From: Dioscorea cayenensis subsp. rotundata
Lineage: Eukaryota; Streptophyta; Magnoliopsida; Dioscoreales; Dioscoreaceae
Assembly: GCF_009730915.1 (NCBI RefSeq)
Contig: NC_052492.1
Span: forward strand, 372,001-436,000
Direction: 5' to 3'
Length of the DNA stretch: 64,000 nt
The notes under the pieces were generated by a model that had not been told where the DNA came from, searched no databases, and saw only the letters and a program-made list of their open reading frames with translations. Positions 24,927-36,745 of the stretch are shown here, piece by piece (the stretch's first letter is position 1; every line of letters begins with the position of its first letter). Made by a program: the position numbers and the translations under genes.

Positions 24927-26976
24927 TGCAACCTGATCTTGAGTCCCATACCGGGAGCATGCCTCATCCTTCACCCACAACGTAACTTTCCGATCCGCTG
25001 GAGTTATAACCGCTCGTGCATCTTTACTTTCCACATCCCAACTGCCAACCTCAGTACGGATGCATTACCATTATATATATATATATATGATTAATTGCTA
25101 AATTTAAAATAATTTATTTGGCAAAAATGCAAGACACGACGGTACCTCTGATGCTACATGTTAATATATTATTATATAAAAATAAAGCAGTACAATTATG
25201 CATCAGATATCTTCATGTGATCATGTATTTGTTGTACAGATCGATGCATCCTTTTTTCTGAAGCTACAGGTTGCCTTCTCTTGTAGGTAATTAGTAACCC
25301 TGTGCATGTGTGGTATTGTCATGCATGTTACCAGACTGTTCTTGTGCTGGAGACAGTGGTGGTGTACGGCTGCATGCATGCATGCAAGGATGGATGCATT
25401 ATGATGGCTGATCATTTTCTCTTTCTATATATTAATTTTGGTTTCAGAGAAAAAAATTAATAACAGGAACACAACAGGAAGCATGCATGTATGTCAATTC
25501 ATTCAATGATAGGCATGGACCATCACCAATATCTCTTCTCCATCTCCCCCCATCTTCAACGCTAGCTAGTTAATTAATGTATATATGATCAATATATATA
25601 TATATGTCACCTTTTTCCCAATCAACTAAAACTAAATATAACCACAAATTCTACTCAACAGAATGGGCTTGGACCCAAGTCAATATTGTCCTAGCTCGTC
25701 TAATTTACAATCACAAGTTCATCATTCATAATTCATGATAAAGAACCAGAGCCAACCTGGCTCCTATAAATTCTCCAGTCAGCTGCTTGCATGTAAACAG
25801 AGAAAGATTCAGCATGCTCGTACCAGCCTTGTCATTCACGGTACTGCAGATGCATGCACTAAGTGAAAACCTGTCCAGCCACTTACATTAATTAAAATCA
25901 AGGTGCTTCACCAGCGAATAACAATTACGGCAGAAATATTTTATATATATATATACTGCCAGCTTAATTATTTGAGAAATAAAATATTATTATTACTATT
26001 AACATAGATATATACATCTGTGAAAAAAGGAAGCAAATTTCGATCCATCCAAGTTCACTGATTCTCACGTGTCTTTAAGGCTTAAGCTAATGGAGAAATA
26101 AATTAATGAGACATATGGTCAAGTGGGGTGTTATTAACTTATTATTACTATTATTATATGTTACTCCATATTTAATTTTAGATACGAAACCAATGAATTG
26201 CTTTATCTATATTATTATATCCATGCATGATGCATCCATGCCTTAATTTCTTGACATCTTATCCTTAGCCATTGCCAAAAAGAGAGAAAAAAGGACAGGG
26301 TGCTCTGCACATTGAGAATTTCGAGGCTGCTGTTCTTCTCCCACTTGTGGCATGCATATGCATATATATGTATATTGGAATCCAATCCAGTTTATCATTT
26401 ATTTGATCATGATCATGATCATGATCATGATCTCTTCACTGTCCACTCTTCTTCTTCATCTGCTTCATGTTTGCTTGTAAATGAGACTCAGCTCCTCATT
26501 AATTTAGTCACATCCTTTTCTATAAAAAGAGTTTCTTTCGTACATACCATGCCATGGTCCTGCAGCACTGATCATGACACACAACTTGGCGGCACGGAAC
26601 TGTACTTATTCTCACGCACCTCATCATAACTACTATTTGAAGAAAAAAAGGTGAAGGAAGAGTAAAAAACACCTCGCCAAACTAGATATCTCACGGTCAT
26701 TGATTTCCTCATGACTTTTTTATTTTTATTTTTATTTTCAAAAAGTTACTAATAATCAAAGAAATTCACTTCTGTACTTATGTATAACGGATCAAGATTA
26801 TTACTGCCAAACTTTTTATCTGAAATTATTGAAACACAGCTGTGGATTTGTACGGAGAGACCCTACAGAGATCAGCAAGATAAAAAGAATGGTAAAACAA
26901 ATTAAGGTACGTAATCCTCCATATTATCCATTTAATGCTCCAACTCTGCAGCTTATCACTCCACTCCATCCAACAA

Positions 26977-26985
26977 TATAAAAAG
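26977..26985 (+). promoter_or_regulatory. TATA box of the SAUR gene
   Basis: TATAAAAAG about 105 bases upstream of the SAUR start codon, the expected spacing for a start of transcription near 27010 and a short leader. Confidence 0.6.
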
Positions 26986-27081
26986 AGCACAAAGACTATA
27001 GCCATCACACACCACCTATCCCTTTAATTTGTTCTTTCAAATTCAAACTTTTGTTTTTTTTCCTTATCTGAAATATACAAC

Positions 27082-27462
27082 ATGTTTGGATCAGGGAGGT
27101 TCCTAAGGACATTCCTCAGGAAGTGGAGAAAGCTTAACACAGAGTTGTTAAGCTCTGCAAAAACCAATGAGTATTGCCGGTGGGTTATCCTGAGCCGCAG
27201 TACTGCAGAAGATGAGGCCATCCCAAGGGATGTCCCCAAAGGCCATATGGTTGTTTACGTGGGGGAAGCTCGCAAGAGGTTTGTAATCAGAGTCTCATTT
27301 CTTGAACATCCATTGTTCAGGGCATTGCTTGATGAAGCTCAAGAGGAGTATGACTTTAACTGTGATTCCAAGCTGTGCATTCCATGTGATGAAAACAGCT
27401 TTCTTGGTGTTCTTCGCTTCGTTAGATCTCAGCAAGATACAAAACTCTGCCTCTGCTTCTAA
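27082..27462 (+). CDS. SAUR family auxin-responsive protein
   Basis: Complete, intronless gene of 126 residues, normal for small auxin-up RNA proteins, which in the best-studied members promote cell expansion by inhibiting PP2C-D phosphatases and so activating plasma-membrane proton pumps. The SAUR core lies at about residues 48-113: IPRDVPKGHMVVYVGE, RFVIRVSFLEHPLF, LLDEAQEEYDF, LCIPCDENSFLGVLRFV. The basic N-terminus (RFLRTFLRKWRKLN) is typical. The frame is intact. The 3' UTR has CCATAGGATCTATCTTTGTA at about 27612-27631, vaguely like a DST mRNA-instability element, but the match is weak. It stands alone, not in a SAUR cluster within this window. Confidence 0.95.
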   Translation: MFGSGRFLRTFLRKWRKLNTELLSSAKTNEYCRWVILSRSTAEDEAIPRDVPKGHMVVYVGEARKRFVIRVSFLEHPLFRALLDEAQEEYDFNCDSKLCIPCDENSFLGVLRFVRSQQDTKLCLCF

Positions 27463-27948
27463 GAAGCGCCATCTTTTTGTACTGCATGGCCTACTACTAG
27501 CTAGAGATAAGGCAAAAACCATGTAAAAACACAAGAACCAAAATCTATTTGGCATGAACTATTCTCATGTTTTTTAAACTGATGAATGATGATTTGTAGC
27601 TGTGGTTGTAGCCCATAGGATCTATCTTTGTATTAGTTAGAATGCATCCTCTGCTGTCAGCTCCGCGGCCATTAATTTTAGTTATTTTTCAAGAAACAGA
27701 CCTTCTGTCTTTATTGCTAGTCTCTGGTTTGAAGATAGACAGTGTGCATGATGAGTTTATTGAGTTGTAGATATATATATTTATATATCTTAATTTGAAC
27801 ACATCACATGGGATTAACTCTTCCCATGTATATATGCACATATAAATATTGCTAGCTGTTGTTTGAGCTCTGAATTTCTCTGATTGAATTAATCTTTCTT
27901 GTAGCTAATTTTGCACCTGTAATTAAGATAGATGTTGCAATCTCTAAG

Positions 27949-28003
<55 letters not shown>

Positions 28004-28280
28004 CTTCCACACAAATGGGGGGCACTGAAGAAATATATCTATTGATGTGAGGGAGATAATGATATCATGCATGTGTTCCGGGAACCTCCGAGTCCTCCCT
28101 GATTCACCCTGTCCAGGTTCCGACCAAGTACTGCCTGTACTACCTGTAGCGTTTGTTTAAGAAGTGGTTTTATTTGTGCTGAAAATTTTTTTGATGATAT
28201 TACCAATTAGACTCCACCTGTAAGTTTTCCTGACTTCAAATTCATGGTCAACCAAATACCACACACCAGATCAGCCAGCT
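27463..28280. other. SAUR 3' flank
   Basis: 3' UTR and spacer with no gene. Holds the GA microsatellite and ends at the T-run that marks the LINE tail. Confidence 0.6.
27952..28002. repeat. (GA)n microsatellite, about 25 units
   Basis: Uninterrupted GA dinucleotide run of about 51 bases. Confidence 0.95.
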
Positions 28281-28604
28281 TTTTTTTTTTGAGAAAAAGA
28301 GCAAAAAGCTACAAAAAAACAGAAGAAAACACCACAAAATGATCAGAAGAAGAGGCTGTGACTGGCACAAATCTCATCAAGCCAGTAAGGTCGGTCAAGG
28401 CCTCTGAAAAACAGAGATAAAGAAGGATGGAGAAGCCCAAATGCTGCCAGTTCATCAGCAATAGAGTTCTTTTCCCTTGGAATCGAAGAGATGGAGATGT
28501 CAGGGAAGTCCTTCATTTGTTGCTTCAGTTTGTTGAGCTGATTGCTAGCACGCCAGGAAATGCAGGGGGTGAAAGTGTTTGCTTAGTCGCTCGACCCTGG
28601 GCAA

Positions 28605-31600
28605 TCACGACGAGATGATCGTAGGTTGCCAGTTGAAATCTTTACAATGTTGAAGAGCCAGGCAAATAGCATCAATCTCAGCATCAAAAGGTGTGGAATG
28701 GCTTGTGCCGAAGCACACCAAGCAAAACCAGGCCGGGGTTAGCAACAATGATGAAACCAAGGCCAGCACACTTAGAGGCCGAGCTCCAAGAGGCATCGGC
28801 ATAGATAAATATGGATTTGGGAGAGAGAGAAGGCCCGAAAAACTCCACGATGTTGTTGTCCCTCAAGAAAGCTGCTACGATGGTTAATAGCCCTTGCGGA
28901 ATAGAAACCGATTAAGTTTGGCTTTTTGAAAAAAATATGATTGCATCTCTTTCCAAATGATCCAAGCCATTGTGGCAATCAAAGCTTTAACCTGATCACA
29001 ATCCCTTCTATTCCTGCCATAATACTCCAGCCAACGGCCAGAACATAAGTAATTTAAATCCAAAGGGTCTCTGTTCATCCTGATGAGAATTGGGGTCCAG
29101 CAGTGCTGAACTTTTGAACACAACCAAATGAGATGGGAAGCAGATTCATCATATAATCCACAGAAGGGACAGCTAACAAAAGGTCCAATGTTAAGATTGT
29201 AAAGATAGGCACCCGTCGTTAGTTTATCATGAGCTAGTTTCCAAATGAAAGTTTTAATACGGGGGACAACAGATAATTTCCAAATAAGATCCCACCCCAT
29301 CCAATTTTCAGATTCAGCACAAGATGAATTGATATGGGTGTAGACAGTGGAAGAGATAGTAGCATAATGCGAATGATAGGCCCATACCCACAGATTATCA
29401 TTAGTCTCAGTAAAACTGACATTCGAAATAAAATCAAGATCCACAGAATTACCAAAAGCAATTCTCAGAAAATTCACATTGAAAACATTATTATCCAAGA
29501 AATCATAGATGTTTAAGTTTTCAAAATTCAGGTCCATGTTTAGAAATGTAGGCTTATGCGATATAGGAAGATCCATAATCCAAGGATCAGTCCACCAATC
29601 CAAGCCATTACTATTGAGGGAGATGATTTTGAAATTGGCACGAAGGAAATCAGAAGTGTTACAAATAGATTTAAAGAACCAAGAGGAGCGGGCAGGAGAA
29701 TGATGCTTCCATGGATGCCACCCATGATATTTGTCTTTAAAGATGTCCACCCAGATCTTGTTATCAGAATTAAGGATAGCAAATATGTTCTTGGCCATAA
29801 GTGAGTGTTTAACAAGTCTTAGATTTTTAATACCAAGCCCCCCCTCAGGCTTAGATTGAGTCGTGAGGGCCCAACCAACAGAATGGAAACCGCGTTTATT
29901 GCCGCCATGACCCCAGAGGAAATCCCTGGCCAGTTTGGAAATGGAATCAAGGATAGTATTAGGCAGGTTCATGACAGAAGAGATGTAGATAGGAATAGCA
30001 AATAAAGTACTGTTAATCAGAACAGAGCGACCAGCAAGAGAGAGGTGCGAGTGGTTCCAGGCATGGATTGCCGAATGGACTTTGTTAGGGAGAAAACTGA
30101 GTTGATTTACCAGAAGTCTTCTAGGAGAGATAGGGACACCAAGGTAAATGAAAGGGAATGAACCAATTTTGAAACCAAGAATTTTAGATATAGAGTTAGC
30201 GATTCTCCTATTACACCGGGGATGGAAGATAAAAGCGCCGATTTGGAGGGATTGGGCCTTTGTCCAGAGAGATTGTAATAGATATTAAGACAAAGGAGAC
30301 AATTTCTAGCAGCTTTCCTAGAGGCATTGGTAATTAAGATGAGGTCATCGACGAAACATTAAGTGATTGAAATTTCTAGGGAGGTTGCTGCAGAAGCCAG
30401 GGGACAAGATTGAGATTCATAGCTTTGTTGAGGATAGAAGAGAGATTTTGAGAAGCGAGAAGGAAAAGCAGAGGGGAGAGAGGATCCCCCTGCCTAACTC
30501 CTCTACTACTGTTAATCCAGGAAGAATGATTACCATTGATGATGATAGAAAAGGAAGCAGAGGTTAAAGTGGCATGAATCCAAGAGATCCAAAGGTCAGG
30601 AAAGGACATCTTCCGGAGGGTGGCAAAAATGGTTACCCATTCAACAGTATCAAAAGCTTTTTCAATGTCAATTTTAAGCATCATCCTAGGGGGGGCAGAG
30701 GTATCTAATTCTAAACTATGGGCAATTTCCTGGGCTGCAATTATATTATCATAAGCGCCACGCCCGGAATAAACCCGATTTGTTCGGGACCAATGAGGGA
30801 ATGAATCACGATTTTAAGCGATTGGCCAAGATCTTTGCAATAATTTTATAGCAGACATTACACAAAGAAATAGGGCGAAAATCTAACACTGAAATGGGGT
30901 TATCTTTTTTAGGAATCAGAGAGACGAAAGTTTTACCCCAAGAGGGAGGCATCTTAGCAGTATGAAAGAAATAGGCAATCGCATTGAAAAGGTGCTCACC
31001 AACAATATTCCAATAAAAAAGATAGAACTCCACATTAAGGCCATCAGGGCCAGGACTTTTTCCCCGGGGCATTGAGTTGAGCGTTTGATAGACTTCTCTC
31101 ATAGAGATAGGTCGAATCAAAGAAGCTCTGTCCTCATCACTCAACACGGGAAATCATCCCAGGCATGGCATTAAGCGAGAGAATCAATGGTAAAAAAACC
31201 GAGGAAGACGTCCAAAGATTTTTTTATAATGATGAACAAAAAGCAGTTTTTCTAAGTCAATATGCTCGATGAAAGATAGTACCGATGTGTCTTTGATAGC
31301 TCTAACTCTATTCCTATGTCTCGCGAATCTTGGTCGAGCGTGAAAGAAACTAGAGTTTTGGTCACCTTTAGTTATCCATTGGGAGCGAGCTCTTTGACCC
31401 CGATGATATCGTTTTTACGTTTGAGAAGGGCCGCATGACGGTTCCTGAGAGCTCTGAGCCATGTCGAACCCCAGGTATCGGAAGAAAAGTGGTGTTGATC
31501 TATAGCATTAATTTCTTGCTCAATGTTCTTCAATTCCTCATCAATATGGCAAATACTAGAACGTTTCCATCTGCAAAGATTTAATTTAGTTTGGGAAATA

Positions 31601-32445
31601 AAATGCGTGAAAGAATGCATCGGAGAAGTAGAAGGGGTAGCATTCCGGGGCATTAACAACACTACTATGACATCCTTCATAATCCAACGGATATTCTCAA
31701 AGCGAAAGATTACGCTAGAAGGAGAAGGGGAGTCATGGGCAATAAGAAACATAGGGAGAGTGATCGAGAGTTAATGCGGGCAAGGTGCTTTGGGTTGGAA
31801 ATGTAATTAAATTTAATAAACCAGTTTGAGTTTGATAAAAAAATCGATCCGATCGCCCCTAACGTCCGGTTAGACCATCATGTCCATTGCACCAAGTGAA
31901 AGCAGAGACACAGTAAAACCAAGATCAAGGAGATTATTAGATTGGATGAAAGTGGTGAAAGCTTTGGATTTTGAAGAGTAGTTTCTAAAAGAACCCCCAT
32001 TATGTTCCTCCTCGGACGTGATGGCATTGAAGTCGCCAGTGAGAAGCCAAGGAGAATCCAACGAGAAAGTCCGGAGTGACTTCCGGGAGGTTCTTGTGCT
32101 ACGATAAGACTTGGGAGTTGTAAATAGTCGAGAAAGAATCCAAGAATCCTCGGAAGTGGTAATAATGAGATGTAACGCCATCCTGGAAGGCCGCGAGGGG
32201 GTGACTATACCGTTGAAGCGTTTCCAAAGGACAATGATACCTCCAGGAGTAACCATTGGGACGGAGCGAGCCCAAACCCAGTGTCTGCTGAACCTGGCAC
32301 AGAAACGTTGAATGCGGATGGAGTTAGACTTCGTTTCCACCAAACAGATAAAATCTGGTTTTAATCTAGCCATGATATCTTTGATGTAATCCATTGATCT
32401 CGTGTTTGAAATGCCCCTGCAATTCCAAGTAAAGATTTTAACCAT
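28605..32445 (-). pseudogene. LINE ORF2 (endonuclease, reverse transcriptase, RNase H), disrupted
   Basis: Starts with an APE-type endonuclease (32445 down: KIFTWNCRGISNTRS, LVETKSN, LLTGDFNAI). The reverse transcriptase shows MPRGKSPGPDGLNVEFY (about 31070), FRPISLCNVCYKI, LKIDIEKAFDTVEW and GVRQGDPLSPLLFLL (about 30490). The catalytic box near 30350 reads FVDDLILIT only if one base is dropped. A 362-residue open stretch (29972-28884) holds the zf-RVT region (CPFCGLYDESASHLIWLC). An RNase H-like end follows (YADASWSSASKCAGLGF, about 28800). Several frameshifts and stops separate these blocks. Confidence 0.85.
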
Positions 32446-32520
32446 ATCTAAAACAAGAAAGATAGGGAGGAGAGTTAGGGAAGGAGAGAATTTCTCCCTT
32501 TTTCTTTTTTCGTGGCATTT

Positions 32521-34095
32521 TTAGACGGTTCCCGACGAGGCGATAGCCTCAAGCTTGATATCTTTTTGATAGTGTAGAAGAGTCATGTCGTCGTCCGGCT
32601 CGAGGGGGGATGCAGAATCATCCGAGGAGAGCTCTTCCATTTCTTCTTCATTGTTTTCCAAATGAGTGATAGCTTCTACAACCTTGCCGACAATTCCCAA
32701 GTGACGATCAGAGGAGATTGGGTCATTGTTTGGGTCCAGGTTCTGATTTGAAGTGATTAACAGAGGTTCGGAATTGGAAATCAATAACTTTGGTGGTGGG
32801 GAGATCAACGGGCCTTTATCCGAGACTCCAGAGGTTCGCGGGATGGGCGAAGACGGCACCATGATCCGATTGGATGTCAAGATCGAGAGGATCGGGAAGA
32901 AAGTATGGGCGACATCCTCTCGGGAGGGGAGGCGTTGGCTAGGGTAATAGGGTTTGATGGTCCCGATGCCCTCGGGATTACGAGTCGATGGAACCAATGC
33001 TTTAGAGAAATGACGAGAAAGCCCTCCTCGCACCGAATGCCCACCACGTGAAGCGATTGCATGCGATGAGGAGGCCACGTGTAAATCATTATGGAGAGAA
33101 GGAGGACACTTGTCAACAATCTGTTCATCGTCCCCAACGGTGTGATTAGGGTTAGGGTTACGATTCCCAGAAGCCCTGGAACCACCGCCCTGCCAGCCAC
33201 CGCGTCCCGTTCTGCCTGCGATTTGAGGAACAGCGCCCACTGAGGCTAAGCCAAGGCCCAAATTCTTTCGTCATCCTCGGTGGAAGAAAACTTCGGGACA
33301 TCGACGGCGATGCCATCCGACCCCATCATCAGCATCATCAACCTGCATCCCGATATCTTCACGCACCAGCTTAGGGGAGCCTCCTGAGGGCACATGAGGT
33401 TCGTTTTGTGGGCGATTGCTGTGAGTGGGACAGTTTGCTTCGCCGTGGCCCACCAAGCCACACTTGAAACAAAAGACTGGTAGTTTTTCATAGAGGACTA
33501 AAACAAAAACTGAGAACTCTCCATATTTAACCCAGGTTCCCTGCTGTAGTGGTTTGCTTAGGTCAAGCTCAACACACACCCGAGCAAACTTAGCTCTCGT
33601 TCGATCGAGCGTGTGTTCATCTACCTTGAGAAGTTTACCGAACTGAGAAGCAACGGTTTCCAGAATGTCACCTTCCCAAAGCTCTATGGGAAGGTGATAA
33701 ATCTGGATCCAGACAGCAGCTATAGAAAGCTTCTCAAAAGCCGGTTGAAAGGATTCCGACCAAGGAGCAAGTTGCAAAATGCGACCTGCCACCGTCCAAG
33801 GACCATCCCAAAGGAGGCGACATTGCATCTCTTGAGACTCACACCGGATGTAGTAAAACCCATTGGGGAGATCGAAAGCACGGTGAAAGCACCCAACCCT
33901 CTCCGAGTCCGGTCATGGCAGAGTTTGGCTGCTTTCAAGAGGTAAAGATTTACCAAGAAATTTAGCATAGATAGAAGTTTGCATACTATCCCTAGCAGAA
34001 AGCCAGGTATCATCATCAATAGTAACAGAGGAACTAGAAAGAAGCTTGATTTTCTCAAAGTGGCAATTAATAACGATGAAGCCTCCAGAGCCCAA
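32521..34095 (-). pseudogene. LINE ORF1 (nucleic-acid-binding, gag-like), disrupted
   Basis: The N-terminus has DDDTWLSARDSMQ and AKFLGKSLPL. A DUF4283-like region follows (LLWDGPWTVAGRILQLAPW), then a CCHC knuckle (CFKCGLVGHGEANC) near 33430-33475. Stops at 33913-33915 (CCATGA, where CGA would read Arg) and at 33271-33273 break it. The C-terminal part (33261-32521) is Gly/Pro/Ser rich and ends DDDMTLLHYQKDIKLEAIAS, close to the end of ORF1 in the second LINE. Confidence 0.8.
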
Positions 34096-34243
34096 CTAGT
34101 GTTTCAACTTTCAATACTATACAGCAGCAGCAGAAGCTTAAGGCTTGCCATTTTTATGTGTGTGTATATCTCATGGATGATCAATGATGTTCCATGATTC
34201 CATACCCTTGTTGAGTGAACTAAAGAAGTGAGATTTCATTGTT

Positions 34244-34425
34244 TTTTTTTATTAAAAAAAAATGGATAAATCACGTATATTAATAGAGTAGCAAAATAAA
34301 AAAAAAGACAGCGGTCTTAACAACAAATCAATAAGGGCAATAAGATATCACGAGCAGTGGGACAAAACTCAAAACTCAACCCCCAAAACACAAAACACCC
34401 AACCACAAAAAAAAAAAGAATAAAA
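34244..34425 (-). mobile_element. 182-bp retroposon with perfect 22-bp target-site duplication
   Basis: Flanked by the same 22 bases at 34222-34243 and 34426-34447 (AAAGAAGTGAGATTTCATTG plus TT). On the minus strand it ends in CGTGATTTATCCATTTTTTT and an A-tail, the tail type seen elsewhere in the window. It is therefore a heavily 5'-truncated LINE or a SINE. The intact duplication indicates recent insertion. Confidence 0.75.
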
Positions 34426-34447
34426 AAAGAAGTGAGATTTCATTGTT

Positions 34448-36745
34448 ATTTTAATTTTTATGACATAATTATATTATTATATGAGGATAAATAAATCATT
34501 CGTGTTTTTTAAATATATTGGGGATACACAAAGATATACCACTTAGAGTGGTTTCTTTCCAAATAAAAAATCAAGGTTCAATTATTCCACAAATTTATCA
34601 AAAACAAAAGATACACAAATATATATATATTATATGATGTGAGAAAAACATATTTATATATAAAAGAGATTTATAAATATTTTGATGTGATTGTTTTTAG
34701 TCTTTCATTCCACTACTTTTATGATGGATGTTTTGTTTGTTTAGAATACTTTTGGAGTGTTTTATACTAGGCTATTACTTTTTTATTTTATTTTGAATCC
34801 TATTTTTGGTCTTATACTGATTTTTTTAGTAATAAATTAAGATTTTTTTATTTTATTAAAAAAATATATTTTATTCATAAGTATGGAAAAAATATTTCAC
34901 TTCCATATCTAAAATCAAAAGTTTAACTTTCTTTCAATCGAGCTAGTGATACATAATGATTTGTCTAAATTATTAAAAAAAAATCAAGCGTGGCAACTAT
35001 TATATATTTACAAATGTTATAAGAAAAAAAACAATTATTAAAAATATTGAGTATTTTATTAATTTGGATCAATAAAAAAGCAATAATATATATAAATAAA
35101 ATATAAAGTAATTTTTGTAATGAGATAGATTTCCGCGTGGCAAAAAAAGAAAATTATTAAATGAAAATAAAAAATGGACATTTGTTTTGTTTGCCACCCA
35201 TGAATCAAACACTATTAAAAATATATATTAGCATAATAAATGAACCTCAGCCGATCAACGCACAAGAAAGGGCCACGTGGGCAAGTGAACAGCTCAGTCT
35301 TAGATCGGCGGTTCTGTTATTTTTAGAGTTTTAAAAGAGAAAAACCCTTTGTTTTTTTTGTATATTAATTAGGTAATAAATAAATAATACAATGGACATA
35401 TATTAATATATATATGCATAATATATATAGTATTTATTCTATGTATTTTGCGTGTCTCCAATTCCAAAGCCTGGGGTTCTTCGTTGCTCCGCCTCGTTGT
35501 TCGCGGTGCTAGTCAGTCGGATGCTGCTTTCCTCTTCGAGTCGATCTCCTTTTGTTCTCCAGAAATCGTATACATTCGATCTCTTTTCCTCCTCCTCCTC
35601 ATTTATTTCTTTGTTTTTGTGTTTCTTCTTTGAATGCTTTCTTGATTCTTTTCTCATTGTGAGGATGACTCCATAGTTTGCGTTTTGCTTTCTGTTCAGC
35701 ATTTGATCTAGGGTTTTTGTGATGTTTGAACTTTTCCGGACTTTATTATTTTCTTGATGAGATTTATTTTTGTGATGAGGGATTCCATTGTGGTTCGCCA
35801 TTGATATCAGTAGATGCTCAGTATTTGGGGTTTCTTCTCCTACTCATATCTGTTCTTCACTAGAGATGTCTGCGTATATTTTAGGGTATGTTGCGCGTGA
35901 TTTCTCAAAAATCGCAGTTTTGCCAGGGATCATTGGCCCTTAGTCGTCTGTAAACACTTTCCGCGCGAGTAGTTGCTGTCTTTTGGGCATACATGATCTT
36001 CTTTTTTATTTCTTAAACTGAGGATAGGTTGGTTTCCTTATTCACCGGCATGTTGTCTTGCATATTCTTTTAGAGTTAGTTTGTGCATTGCCTGGTTTAA
36101 CCTTTGAAATTTGTTCTGGATTTGTTTTTTCTTCTCTCAATGGTTGTCCATCGCATGCGTGATAAGTTTGGATCATTTTCTTTTATGTCAAGGTACCTCC
36201 ATGGGGACAACTCTCACTGAACCAAAGCCAAACTGATCAAATATCAATTCTAGTTTTCTTGGTTTCTGTCCTTGATGATTTCCATTTTCTGGCGCATAAA
36301 ATAGATGCATAGAAGAGGGTTGAGTGTTTCTACTTACATATTCACATCCAATTTGTAAATTGTTTGCTGATTTCCCTGGTGTCATGTGTTTTCTGTCACC
36401 TGATGCCATGGCATCTTGTACTGGTATCCATTGTTCTGCGTCCTATTTCTTAAGAGGAATCCCCTAGAACTTTATTTTTATCATTGGCCTTTTGTTTTTG
36501 CTTTTGATTGTTCTATCATGGCAAGCGTAACATAATTTCCTTTCTTATAGTGTCTTAGTGGAAATTGGTTGGAAATCTCAGTTAATCAACTTAATCTTAT
36601 CACTTTGTGCGTGTTGGTTGGCACTTTTTATTGGACAAAGTACTGTTTTATTTTCATATGATTATCTTTCTGGTTGTTTTGTTGGCTGCTGTATGATGCG
36701 AGAGTTGTTTTATGATTTATAGTTCTTATCCACGGGTGAGTCCAG
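34448..36745. other. Spacer and MOM1-like upstream region
   Basis: 34448-35250 is very AT-rich with no gene. A CCACGTGG palindrome lies at 35273-35280. The 5' UTR of the MOM1-like gene probably begins near 35450 (TCGTTGCTCCGCC, then TCCTCCTCCTC) and contains at least one intron, since no in-frame upstream coding is evident before 36746. Confidence 0.45.

Larger units (their letters stand above)
23655..26976. other. Intergenic, CRY2 to SAUR
   Basis: About 3.3 kb without a supported gene. Contains AT microsatellites (23950-23970, 25075-25090, 25590-25606), a 14-bp palindrome with G-box core (24913-24926), a foldback region near 24310-24390, many CATGCA motifs (25370-25390, 25480-25495, 26220-26240), and a TGATCA repeat (26404-26432). 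The first 150 bases are CRY2 3' UTR. Confidence 0.5.
28281..34100 (-). mobile_element. L1-type LINE retrotransposon, near full length, inactive
   Basis: About 5.8 kb on the minus strand with a tail at 28281-28290 (T-run on +). In order: ORF1 with DUF4283-like and zinc-knuckle regions, endonuclease, reverse transcriptase, zf-RVT and RNase H. Several stops and frameshifts disable both ORFs. The same family appears at 60990-64000 on the other strand. I could not find a convincing target-site duplication, so the 5' limit is approximate. Confidence 0.9.

Noticed and set aside
26300..26629. 109-codon ORF upstream of SAUR
   Set aside because: Contains the TGATCA repeat read as Asp-His repeats; no homology or promoter context.
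28281..34100. Host gene for a reverse-transcriptase-like protein
   Set aside because: Domain order, A-tail, stops and the second copy show a decayed LINE rather than a host gene.
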